From Sulfurovum sp. (lineage in GTDB: Bacteria; Campylobacterota; Campylobacteria; Campylobacterales; Sulfurovaceae), in contig DYPM01000107.1 in NCBI GenBank assembly GCA_020719895.1, forward strand, positions 1 through 5,761: a stretch of DNA of 5,761 nt. Reading direction: 5' to 3'. The notes under the pieces are model-generated. The model saw only the letters and a program-made list of their open reading frames with translations, was not told the origin of the DNA and did no database searches. Both the position numbers and the translations under genes were made by a program. Of this stretch, positions 1 to 5,761 are shown one piece after another (position 1 is the stretch's first letter; each line of letters begins with the position of its first letter).

Positions 1-23
1 TTTACAGTAACTGATATTACACA

Positions 24-47
24 CTCAAACGAATAAGTTCATTTGAG
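24..47. repeat. Imperfect hairpin in the upstream intergenic region
   Basis: CTCAAA (24-29) pairs with TTTGAG (42-47). After one C/A mismatch, GAA (31-33) pairs with TTC (38-40), leaving a TAAG loop. No T-run follows on either strand, so it does not look like an intrinsic terminator. It could be a protein-binding site or the remnant of a 3' UTR from a gene further left. All forward frames close by position 36 and I see no gene crossing the left edge with confidence. Confidence 0.35.
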
Positions 48-121
48 CTATAGAGAGAATTTATACCTACAACCCACCAAAGCTACAAAAAACTTTTCTC
101 AAGTGTGATAGAGGTTTTATG

Positions 122-139
122 TACTTTTGTAAAAAAGTA
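122..139. repeat. Perfect 7-bp inverted repeat, AT-rich
   Basis: TACTTTT (122-128) and AAAAGTA (133-139) are exact reverse complements around a GTAA spacer. The site lies about 30 bases upstream of the proposed -10 element. It may be an operator-like site or simply chance in AT-rich DNA. It contains one G:C pair per arm and is too weak to be a convincing terminator. Confidence 0.3.
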
Positions 140-146
140 TGAAAGG

Positions 147-175
147 TTAGTTATTTAGAAATTTTTGGATAGAAT
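147..175 (+). promoter_or_regulatory. Candidate sigma70 promoter for the pheST-ispH-aroA operon
   Basis: TAGAAT at 170-175 matches the -10 consensus TATAAT at five of six positions and is preceded by a T-rich stretch (161-166). No recognisable -35 hexamer lies 17 bases upstream (TTAGTT at 147-152 is poor). That is expected in Campylobacterota, where the -35 element is degenerate and T-rich tracts take its place. Transcription would start near 182, giving a leader of about 28 bases before pheS. This is inferred from sequence alone. Confidence 0.45.
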
Positions 176-189
176 TGAGCCAATTTTAT
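169..189. promoter_or_regulatory. Imperfect palindrome over the -10/start region
   Basis: The arms at 169-177 and 181-189 are complementary at eight of nine positions (one G/T mismatch at 172/186) around a three-base centre. The site overlaps the proposed -10 hexamer and transcription start, where a repressor operator would act. AT-rich palindromes of this quality also occur by chance in a leader of this length, so the regulatory reading is speculative. Confidence 0.25.
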
Positions 190-209
190 TGTAAAAAAGA
201 CGGAAAAAT

Positions 210-1202
210 ATGGAAAATTTAGACGAAAAAATTCTTCAAGCCAAAACGCTTGAGGAGTTAGAAAAGGTTCGTGTTGAACTCTTTGGCAAAAAGGGATTTC
301 TCTCTTTGGAATTTGCCAAAATGAAAACCATCCCAGCCTCCGAAAAAAAAGCCTTTGCTGAAGGTCTCAATAACACCAAAGAGAGACTCCAAACACTCTT
401 TGATACACGATATGAACTGCTCAAAAAAGAGGAGATTGAATTGATTCTTCAAAGTGAAGCGATTGATGTCTCTCTCTATGAAAGTCGTGGTGAAAAAGGT
501 GCATTGCATCCTGTGATGGATACGATGGATAAAATTATTGATTATTTTGTCGCTCTTAACTTCTCTGTGGAGTCAGGTCCGATGGTGGAAGATGATTTCC
601 ACAACTTTGAAGCACTCAATCTCCCAAAACATCATCCCGCACGTGATATGCAAGATACTTTTTATTTTAAAGATGGCGGACTTTTGCGTACGCACACTTC
701 GCCCGTACAGATTCGCACAATGATGCAGACAAAACCACCAATTCGGATGATTGCTCCAGGTTCTGTTTTTCGTCGAGATTATGATCTTACGCATACGCCG
801 ATGTTTCATCAAGTCGAAGGATTGGTTGTCGAAGAGAAAGGCAAAGTGAGTTTTGCCAATCTCAAAGCAATTTTGGTTGATTTCTTACATTATATGTTTG
901 GTGACGTAGAGGTACGTTTTAGACCAAGTTTTTTCCCGTTTACTGAACCTTCTGCTGAAGTGGATATTTCTTGCATTTTCTGTGGTGGCGATGGGTGTCG
1001 TGTCTGTTCGCATACTGGCTGGTTAGAAGTACTTGGATGCGGAATTGTTGATCCTAATGTTTTTAAAGCTGTTGGCTATGAAAATGTAAGCGGTTATGCT
1101 TTTGGACTCGGAGTTGAGCGGTTTGCGATGTTGATTCATCGTATTCCTGACTTGAGAACTCTTTTTGAGGGAGATATTCGACTATTGGAGCAGTTTAGAT
1201 GA
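210..1202 (+). CDS. pheS: Phenylalanine--tRNA ligase alpha subunit
   Basis: This is the catalytic alpha chain of the cytoplasmic alpha2beta2 class IIc synthetase that charges tRNA-Phe. Residues 1 to about 85 form the charged helical N-terminal arm (coiled coil) that contacts tRNA, and the aminoacylation core follows. Recognisable blocks are HNFEALNLPKHHPARDMQDT (131-150), LRTHTSPVQIRT (159-170), the motif 2 region IAPGSVFRRDYD (181-192) with THTPMFHQVEG (194-204), FRPSFFPFTEPSAEVD (237-252) and motif 3 GLGVER (299-304). The small Ala in the Phe pocket (E. coli Ala294) is Ala297. Compared with E. coli, a four-cysteine insert (Cys255, 258, 263, 266) precedes WLEVLG. The length of 330 aa is normal. 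The ATG is supported by the family-typical N-terminus (ILQAKTLEELEKVRVELFGK) and a weak GACGGA Shine-Dalgarno (199-204). The stop overlaps the pheT start in ATGA. The gene is first in the operon and looks intact. Confidence 0.98.
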   Translation: MENLDEKILQAKTLEELEKVRVELFGKKGFLSLEFAKMKTIPASEKKAFAEGLNNTKERLQTLFDTRYELLKKEEIELILQSEAIDVSLYESRGEKGALHPVMDTMDKIIDYFVALNFSVESGPMVEDDFHNFEALNLPKHHPARDMQDTFYFKDGGLLRTHTSPVQIRTMMQTKPPIRMIAPGSVFRRDYDLTHTPMFHQVEGLVVEEKGKVSFANLKAILVDFLHYMFGDVEVRFRPSFFPFTEPSAEVDISCIFCGGDGCRVCSHTGWLEVLGCGIVDPNVFKAVGYENVSGYAFGLGVERFAMLIHRIPDLRTLFEGDIRLLEQFR

Positions 1203-3514
1203 GAGTAACACGAAGTTGGTTAAGTGAATTTATCGATTTGGGTGATGTCTCTATCGACACGCTTTACAAAACATTCAACAGTATTGGACTTGAAGTAGAT
1301 ACTCTTGTAGAGTTTAAAATTCCTCCAAAAGTAGTCGTAGGCAAAATCATCTCGTGTGCAAAACATCCTGATGCTGATAAACTCAATGTATGTCAAATCG
1401 ATATAGGCACGCAGATCAAGCAGATTGTGTGCGGTGCTGCGAATGTGGTCAATGCAACTTATGTTGCGGTGGCGACTATCGGTGCAGTTTTGCCTGAGGA
1501 TTTTCATATCAAACCAGCAAAACTGCGTGGCGTAGAGAGTGAAGGAATGGTTTGTTCTTCTACAGAGCTTGGATTGCCAACGCTTGGTGATGGGATTATG
1601 ATTCTTGATGAGAGTATTGGAGAGTTGGTGGTTGGAAGAGAGCTTAGAAGTTATTCTGTGTTTTCTGATACGGTAATAGAATTGGAATTGACTGCCAATC
1701 GTGGTGACTGCTTGAGTATTTATGGCGTCGCACGAGATTTGAGTGTTGCACTCAAAAAACCACTTCACACTGTTGAGTCACCACAAATCATATACTCTTC
1801 GCAAGAGATAGAGTCATTTCTCGCTATCCAAACACAAACAATCGATGCCCAACTTCTCTACGTTGTAGCAGAGAAGATTTCTTTAAAAGCATCTTTTTTG
1901 GTTGCATTACGATTGGCAATGGTAGAAGAGATGCGTGAAGATATTTTGGATGCTTATCTTGCTTATGCGACACATGCGACAGGTGTACTGTTGCGTGCAT
2001 ATGAGATGCAAACTTCATTGATTGACTTAGAGATTCGTACACCACAAGTTGGTATTGTAGAGGTTGTCAATGGCGATGAGATACTCTCTGTTGTTGGAGT
2101 CAATCAAAATCAAAATACGTTTCCAAAAGAGCATTCTAAAACAGTGCTTTTGGAGGCGAGTTATAGTGATCCTGATATGTTGGTCGAAGCGGTCGCACAA
2201 ACCAAACTATCAACTGATGCACTCTACTATCAAAGCTCACGCGGAAGCAGTCCTGATCTTGCTTTTGGTATGACTTATCTTCAAGCATTGTTGCAAAAAA
2301 AACAAGAGATTTTGTTTGCACAAAAAACTCTCAAAGTTGGAACGCCAAAGAAGCCCAAAAATATCACTATTGACACCCACGAAATAGCAGATATTATTGG
2401 AGCAGAGATTAGAGCAGAGGAGATGGTTAATATTCTTGCGCGACTTGGATTTGCAGTCACATCTCAAAACGAGCATCGATTTGTACTTGATGTGCCACTT
2501 TTTAGACACGATATTCACAATATTCAAGATATCGCCGAAGAGATTGTTCGTATCGTCGGTATCAATCATATCAAAGCCAAACCGCTCACTTTTGCAGAAC
2601 AAAATCGCACTAATGCGACACTTGAACGGTATTACTTCAAAAAAGCATTGAGAAATCGTGCTGTTGGATGTGGTTTTTATGAAAATGTAAGTTATCTTTT
2701 TACCCATAAAATGGCACTGGAAAAATATGGTTTTAATCTTATCGATGAATCTTTAGAGCTTTCCAATCCGATAGCCGAAGAGTTCAATACACTTCGCTCT
2801 ACACTTCTTACAAATCTACTTTTTGCTACACAACGTAATATCAATTACTCTATCAAATCCATTCCACTCTTTGAGATTGGTGCAGTTTTTAATACTCAAA
2901 GAGAGCAACGTGAAATGATGGCGTTGATTTGGTGTGGAGAAAAAGAGCCTCAAAGCATACGCAATCAAGGCAAACCTACAGACGTGACTTTTGGTTCATT
3001 TACACAACTTTTGGGCGGTGTTATCGGAGCATTTGAGTTTAAACCGTGCAGTAGTCATAACGGACTAATTCATCCATATCAATCTGCTGATATCATTAGA
3101 GATGGAAAAGTGTGCGGTTATCTTTCAAAACTTCATCCTGTCGCACAAGAGGCTTTAGATCTTCCTGTCACGTTTATCGCTGAAATGGCGTTTGATGCAC
3201 TCTTGCCACATCACATCAATGCTAAGCCAATCTCAAATTTTCAAGGAGTCTATAAAGATCTTTCGATTGTGATTGACAAATCTGTAGGGTATGGTGAGAT
3301 TGCAAATGTAATCAAAGGATTGACTCTTCCAATGCTCAAAAACAGTTTTTCGGTAGATGTTTATCAAGATGCTTCATTGGGAGAAAAAAAGAGTCTCACG
3401 ATTCGGTTTTTTATCCAATCGATGGAAGATACACTCAAAGAGAGTGAGATAGAGTACACGATGCAAACGATTATCGAAGCGTTGCACGTTTCTCATCAAG
3501 CCGTACTAAGGTAA
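1199..3514 (+). CDS. pheT: Phenylalanine--tRNA ligase beta subunit
   Basis: This is the beta chain of the phenylalanyl-tRNA synthetase; it binds tRNA and edits Tyr-tRNA-Phe. Domains in order: B1 N-terminus (MRVTRSWLSEFIDL), EMAP/OB-fold tRNA-binding domain about 40-148 (VVVGKI, HPDADKL, QIVCGAANV, KLRGVESEGMVCSS), B3/B4 editing domain about 205-370, B5 about 385-457 (RHDIHNIQDIAEEIVRIVG), inactive synthetase-like core about 462-670, and C-terminal ferredoxin-fold anticodon-binding domain about 678-770 (YKDLSIVID, SLTIRFFIQ). ELTANRGDCLSIYGVARD (163-180) is typical. The editing domain is divergent: by eye, the E. coli editing histidine (in HAYD) is Arg266 here, while Glu319, Thr339 and Ala341 appear retained. 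The length of 771 aa is slightly short of the roughly 795 aa of E. coli and close to Campylobacter. The start sits in the ATGA overlap with pheS, implying translational coupling and balanced subunit synthesis. Confidence 0.98.
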   Translation: MRVTRSWLSEFIDLGDVSIDTLYKTFNSIGLEVDTLVEFKIPPKVVVGKIISCAKHPDADKLNVCQIDIGTQIKQIVCGAANVVNATYVAVATIGAVLPEDFHIKPAKLRGVESEGMVCSSTELGLPTLGDGIMILDESIGELVVGRELRSYSVFSDTVIELELTANRGDCLSIYGVARDLSVALKKPLHTVESPQIIYSSQEIESFLAIQTQTIDAQLLYVVAEKISLKASFLVALRLAMVEEMREDILDAYLAYATHATGVLLRAYEMQTSLIDLEIRTPQVGIVEVVNGDEILSVVGVNQNQNTFPKEHSKTVLLEASYSDPDMLVEAVAQTKLSTDALYYQSSRGSSPDLAFGMTYLQALLQKKQEILFAQKTLKVGTPKKPKNITIDTHEIADIIGAEIRAEEMVNILARLGFAVTSQNEHRFVLDVPLFRHDIHNIQDIAEEIVRIVGINHIKAKPLTFAEQNRTNATLERYYFKKALRNRAVGCGFYENVSYLFTHKMALEKYGFNLIDESLELSNPIAEEFNTLRSTLLTNLLFATQRNINYSIKSIPLFEIGAVFNTQREQREMMALIWCGEKEPQSIRNQGKPTDVTFGSFTQLLGGVIGAFEFKPCSSHNGLIHPYQSADIIRDGKVCGYLSKLHPVAQEALDLPVTFIAEMAFDALLPHHINAKPISNFQGVYKDLSIVIDKSVGYGEIANVIKGLTLPMLKNSFSVDVYQDASLGEKKSLTIRFFIQSMEDTLKESEIEYTMQTIIEALHVSHQAVLR

Positions 3515-3517
3515 CTT

Positions 3518-4354
3518 ATGAAAATTGAACTCGCTTCTGCTTATGGATTTTGTTTTGGTGTTAAACGAGCAATTCAACTTGCTCAGGAGCATCAAGGAAG
3601 CAAAACTTACGGACCACTTATTCACAACAAAGATGAAATCAACCGCCTTAGAGAGGGATTTGAAATCACTCTTGCTGAGAGACTCGAAGAGATTAAAGAG
3701 GGAGATTCAGTCGTCATTCGCACTCACGGTATTCCAAAACAAGAGTTGTCGATTCTCAAATCCAAAAACAATACAGTCATTGATGCTACTTGTCCTTATG
3801 TGACTACGCCGCAAAAAATTGTCGAAGAGATGAGTAATGTTGGTTATTCGATTGTGATTTTTGGAGATAAAGACCATCCTGAAATTAAAGGAGTAGTGAG
3901 TTATGCCAAAAATCCAAACGATGTCCATATCGTACTTGGAAGTGATGAGCTTAGCGAATTGCGTTTTTCTAATAAAGTCGCATTAGTATCACAAACGACA
4001 CGAAAACCAGAAGATTTTTTGAAAATTGCCAATAGACTTATCATAGAACACAAAGAGGTGCGTGTATTTAACACCATCTGTAATGCTACTTTTGAAAATC
4101 AAGATGCCGCAGCGGATTTGGCAAAAAGAGCAGATGTGATGGTGGTGATTGGAGGCAAACACTCCTCCAACACCAAACAGCTTTATAGTATTTGCAAACA
4201 TGAATGCCCCGATAGTTATCTCATTGAAAATGAGAGCGAATTAAATCCCAAATGGTTTGAGGGCAAATCACTTTGTGGTATCTCAGCGGGAGCTTCCACA
4301 CCTGATTGGGTTGTTCAAAATGTCGTTTCTCAAATTAAAATATTTCAACAGTAG
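3518..4354 (+). CDS. ispH: 4-hydroxy-3-methylbut-2-enyl diphosphate reductase (LytB)
   Basis: This is the last enzyme of the MEP pathway. It is a cytoplasmic [4Fe-4S] protein that reduces HMB-PP to IPP and DMAPP. The cluster ligands are visible as Cys12 (GFCFGVKRA), Cys92 (DATCP) and Cys188 (TICNAT). Substrate residues are His36 (GPLIHN), His70 (RTHG), His120 and catalytic Glu122 (DHPEIKG), Thr160 (SQTT), the Ser-Ser-Asn run at 216-218 and Ser260 (AGASTPDW). The length of 278 aa is at the short end of the family because it lacks the C-terminal extension of the E. coli protein, as in other Campylobacterota. The ATG lies three bases after the pheT stop, with TAAGG (3507-3511) as Shine-Dalgarno inside the end of pheT. 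Its sequence fits the Campylobacterota, unlike the aroA that follows. It has no metabolic link to its neighbours, so co-transcription probably reflects inherited operon structure. Confidence 0.98.
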   Translation: MKIELASAYGFCFGVKRAIQLAQEHQGSKTYGPLIHNKDEINRLREGFEITLAERLEEIKEGDSVVIRTHGIPKQELSILKSKNNTVIDATCPYVTTPQKIVEEMSNVGYSIVIFGDKDHPEIKGVVSYAKNPNDVHIVLGSDELSELRFSNKVALVSQTTRKPEDFLKIANRLIIEHKEVRVFNTICNATFENQDAAADLAKRADVMVVIGGKHSSNTKQLYSICKHECPDSYLIENESELNPKWFEGKSLCGISAGASTPDWVVQNVVSQIKIFQQ

Positions 4355-4360
4355 GTTTTT

Positions 4361-5650
4361 ATGAACTCTATCACACTCAAACCAATCGACACCATTGATG
4401 GAGAGATCAATCTCCCTGGTTCTAAAAGTCTCTCCAATAGAGCATTGCTTTTGGCCGCATTAGCAGAAGGAACGACGACAATTACTAATCTTTTGGAGAG
4501 TGCTGATACAAAACATATGCTCAATGCACTCAAACTTCTTGGTGTCTCTTACACACTTTCAGAAGATAAAACAGAGTGTGTTGTTCGTGGCAATGGTGGA
4601 GCGTTTGAACACACACAAGAGATCGAACTCTTCTTGGGAAATGCTGGTACAGCAATGCGTCCTTTGACTGCGGTACTGTGTTTGGGAAAAGGAACATATC
4701 ATCTCACGGGTGAACCAAGAATGGAAGAGCGTCCGATCGGTCATTTGGTAGATGCGTTGAGAGAAGCAGGAGCAAATATTACCTATCAAAAAAATGAAGA
4801 GTTTCCGCCTCTTACGATTGAGGCAATTGGACTTCATGGTGGTGAAATCGAGATTGATGGCGCGATTTCAAGCCAATTTCTCACCGCTTTTTTGATGGCA
4901 GCACCGTTGATTGGTGAAGATATCACTATCTCTATCAAAGGGGAACTTGTCTCTAAACCATATATTGATATTACACTTCATATTATGCAACAGTTTGGTG
5001 TCAAAGTGGAAAACCAAAACTACAAACGTTTTTGGATCAAAGGCGGACAACGCTATCTCTGTGCAGGTACATTTATGGTAGAAGGTGATGCTTCTTCGGC
5101 TTCTTATTTTCTTGCAGCAGCAGCCATCAAAGGAGGCACTGTCAAGGTCACAGGGATTGGCAGAAAGAGTATCCAAGGCGATATTCGTTTTGTAGATGTA
5201 TTGGAAAAAATGGGTGCTAAAGTGGAGTGGGGAGACACCTATATCAAGGTAAGCAAAGGAACGCTCAAAGCCATTGATATGGACTTCAACCATATTCCAG
5301 ATGCTGCGATGACCATCGCTACAACAGCACTTTTTGCCAAAGGCACAACAACTTTGCGCAATATCTACAACTGGCGTGTTAAAGAGACCGATAGAATCAC
5401 TGCTATGGCAAATGAGTTGCGAAAAGTTGGTGCAAAAGTAGTAGAAGGAGAAGACCATCTCAAAATCACACCTCCAGCAAAATTTCTCCACGCTACAATA
5501 GACACTTACGATGATCATCGTATGGCGATGTGTTTTTCACTACTCGCTCTCTCTCCTTCTTCTGTTACAATCAACGACCACGAATGTGTCGCAAAAACCT
5601 TCCCTACATATTTCAAAGTCTTTGAATCCATTAGTCACTACAATAAATAA
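4361..5650 (+). CDS. aroA: EPSP synthase, class I enterobacterial-type, probably acquired by transfer
   Basis: 3-Phosphoshikimate 1-carboxyvinyltransferase joins shikimate-3-phosphate and PEP in the sixth step of the shikimate pathway, feeding Phe, Tyr, Trp and folate. It acts in the cytoplasm. The two-domain inside-out alpha/beta barrel is full length (429 aa; E. coli 427). Active-site residues seen: Lys22, Ser23, Arg27 (PGSKSLSNRA), Asn94, Gly96, Thr97, Arg100, Pro101 (GNAGTAMRP), Arg124 (EPRMEERP), Ser170-Ser171-Gln172, Asp314, Asn337, Lys341, Glu342, Arg345 (KETDR), Arg387 (DDHRMAM) and Lys412 (AKTFP). Gly96, Thr97 and Pro101 are those of natural glyphosate-sensitive class I enzymes. Residues 241-268 and 311-345 match the E. 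coli protein as I remember it almost letter for letter. This contrasts with the divergent AroA recalled from Campylobacter and suggests xenologous replacement. The gene starts six bases after ispH with a weak GTAGG Shine-Dalgarno (4351-4355). Base composition does not stand out by eye, so any transfer may be old. Confidence 0.97.
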   Translation: MNSITLKPIDTIDGEINLPGSKSLSNRALLLAALAEGTTTITNLLESADTKHMLNALKLLGVSYTLSEDKTECVVRGNGGAFEHTQEIELFLGNAGTAMRPLTAVLCLGKGTYHLTGEPRMEERPIGHLVDALREAGANITYQKNEEFPPLTIEAIGLHGGEIEIDGAISSQFLTAFLMAAPLIGEDITISIKGELVSKPYIDITLHIMQQFGVKVENQNYKRFWIKGGQRYLCAGTFMVEGDASSASYFLAAAAIKGGTVKVTGIGRKSIQGDIRFVDVLEKMGAKVEWGDTYIKVSKGTLKAIDMDFNHIPDAAMTIATTALFAKGTTTLRNIYNWRVKETDRITAMANELRKVGAKVVEGEDHLKITPPAKFLHATIDTYDDHRMAMCFSLLALSPSSVTINDHECVAKTFPTYFKVFESISHYNK

Positions 5651-5661
5651 GTGGCTTTTTT
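5633..5661 (+). terminator. Rho-independent terminator overlapping the end of aroA
   Basis: AGTCACT (5633-5639, inside the final Ser-His-Tyr codons of aroA) pairs with AGTGGCT (5650-5656) in a 7-bp stem with one G-U pair and a 10-base AT-rich loop. It runs directly into six T's (5656-5661). The aroA stop codon ends within the hairpin. The position at the operon end and the T-run make this a credible though modest terminator. Confidence 0.6.
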
Positions 5662-5685
5662 GGGATTGTAGTTTCGACAGCCACT
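5650..5685. repeat. Alternative hairpin sharing an arm with the terminator
   Basis: AGTGGCT (5650-5656) is also an exact reverse complement of AGCCACT (5679-5685), with a 22-base loop. This pairing competes with the terminator stem because both need 5650-5656. On the + strand a T-rich stretch follows only after some ten bases. On the - strand the hairpin is followed by the T-rich TATTTATT, so it may also stop transcription arriving from the right. Confidence 0.45.
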
Positions 5686-5696
5686 AATCTTATATT
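5666..5696 (+). promoter_or_regulatory. Weak candidate promoter for a gene beginning near the right edge
   Basis: TTGTAG (5666-5671) and TATATT (5691-5696) resemble -35 and -10 elements, but their spacing of 19 bases is longer than ideal. The stretch is AT-rich, so chance matches are likely. It is listed only because a possible start codon lies at 5721. Confidence 0.2.
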
Positions 5697-5720
5697 TTTT
5701 GAAAAAAATGTGTAAGGTTA

Positions 5721-5761
5721 ATGAATAATAAAACAATCAAAAAAAGAACGCATTGTCCCAA
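5721..5761 (+). CDS. Possible N-terminus of an unidentified gene, cut by the window end
   Basis: An ATG opens a frame that stays open to the end of the window and reads MNNKTIKKRTHCP. AAGG (5714-5717) could serve as Shine-Dalgarno, but the three-base spacing is short. The start is basic and ends in Cys-Pro. The next codon begins AA (Lys or Asn), so a CPxC zinc-ribbon start is conceivable, but nothing proves it. It does not look like the start of ribosomal protein S1 (rpsA), the gene expected in this neighbourhood in relatives. The opposite strand is also open from the right edge to a stop at 5690-5692, so a convergent gene ending there is an alternative. The product is not recognised. Confidence 0.35.
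   Translation, partial: MNNKTIKKRTHCP

Larger units (their letters stand above)
210..5650 (+). other. Four-gene operon pheS-pheT-ispH-aroA
   Basis: The genes are co-oriented, with a 4-base overlap and gaps of 3 and 6 bases. There is no room for internal promoters or terminators between them, and a terminator follows only after aroA. This supports a single transcript. In C. jejuni and H. pylori (from memory) the order is pheS-pheT-aroA-ispH-rpsA, so the order here is rearranged. Confidence 0.85.

Noticed and set aside
1..36. Forward frame FTVTDITHSNE ending at TAA 34-36, possibly the C-terminus of an upstream gene.
   Set aside because: Eleven codons without a recognisable motif cannot be told from chance, and the stop lies inside the 24-47 hairpin.
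119..142. Seven-codon frame MYFCKKV with a possible Shine-Dalgarno, considered as a Phe-attenuation leader peptide like pheM.
   Set aside because: It has only one Phe codon, there is no terminator hairpin with a T-run between it and pheS, and it lies upstream of the best promoter. It is not annotated as a gene.
1220..1768. Long open frame on the - strand inside pheT (182 codons).
   Set aside because: It is antisense to the conserved tRNA-binding domain of PheT, with no recognisable motif. It is a shadow of the real gene.
4868..5518. Long open frame on the - strand inside aroA (216 codons).
   Set aside because: It lies wholly antisense to an intact, strongly conserved aroA. Its composition is cysteine- and phenylalanine-rich as expected of a shadow, and it matches no family I recognise.
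5690..5761. Open - strand frame entering from the right edge, with a hydrophobic C-terminal stretch, possibly a convergent membrane protein.
   Set aside because: Only 23 codons are visible, and its hydrophobicity follows from reading A-rich DNA in reverse. It is kept as an alternative to the + strand start at 5721 but not annotated.

Overview
The window looks like chromosomal DNA from a low-GC member of the Campylobacterota (formerly Epsilonproteobacteria). The evidence is the style of the PheS, PheT and IspH proteins and the linkage pheS-pheT-ispH. From memory, this linkage belongs to the conserved block pheS-pheT-aroA-ispH-rpsA of Campylobacter jejuni and Helicobacter pylori. I cannot name a genus.

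Layout: positions 1-209 are an AT-rich non-coding leader with three short inverted repeats and one plausible sigma70-type promoter. A tight four-gene operon on the + strand fills 210-5650. It encodes the alpha and beta subunits of phenylalanyl-tRNA synthetase (pheS, pheT; 4-base overlap), HMB-PP reductase of the MEP isoprenoid pathway (ispH; 3 bases after pheT) and EPSP synthase of the shikimate pathway (aroA; 6 bases after ispH). A rho-independent terminator starts inside the last aroA codons and ends just past the stop. The last ~100 bases hold an alternative hairpin and possibly the first 13 codons of another gene, cut off by the window end.

How the genes work together: AroA makes the chorismate precursor from which phenylalanine derives, and PheST charges tRNA with that phenylalanine. 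IspH shares the transcript but serves an unrelated essential pathway.

The most interesting observation is aroA. PheS, PheT and IspH fit the Campylobacterota, but AroA is strikingly like the enterobacterial (E. coli-type, class I) enzyme and unlike the divergent AroA I recall from Campylobacter. It also sits after ispH rather than between pheT and ispH, and it is followed by a terminator rather than rpsA. This suggests that the native aroA was lost and replaced by a horizontally acquired gammaproteobacterial-type gene. I see no phage, CRISPR, toxin-antitoxin or defence system, and no undescribed multi-gene system.
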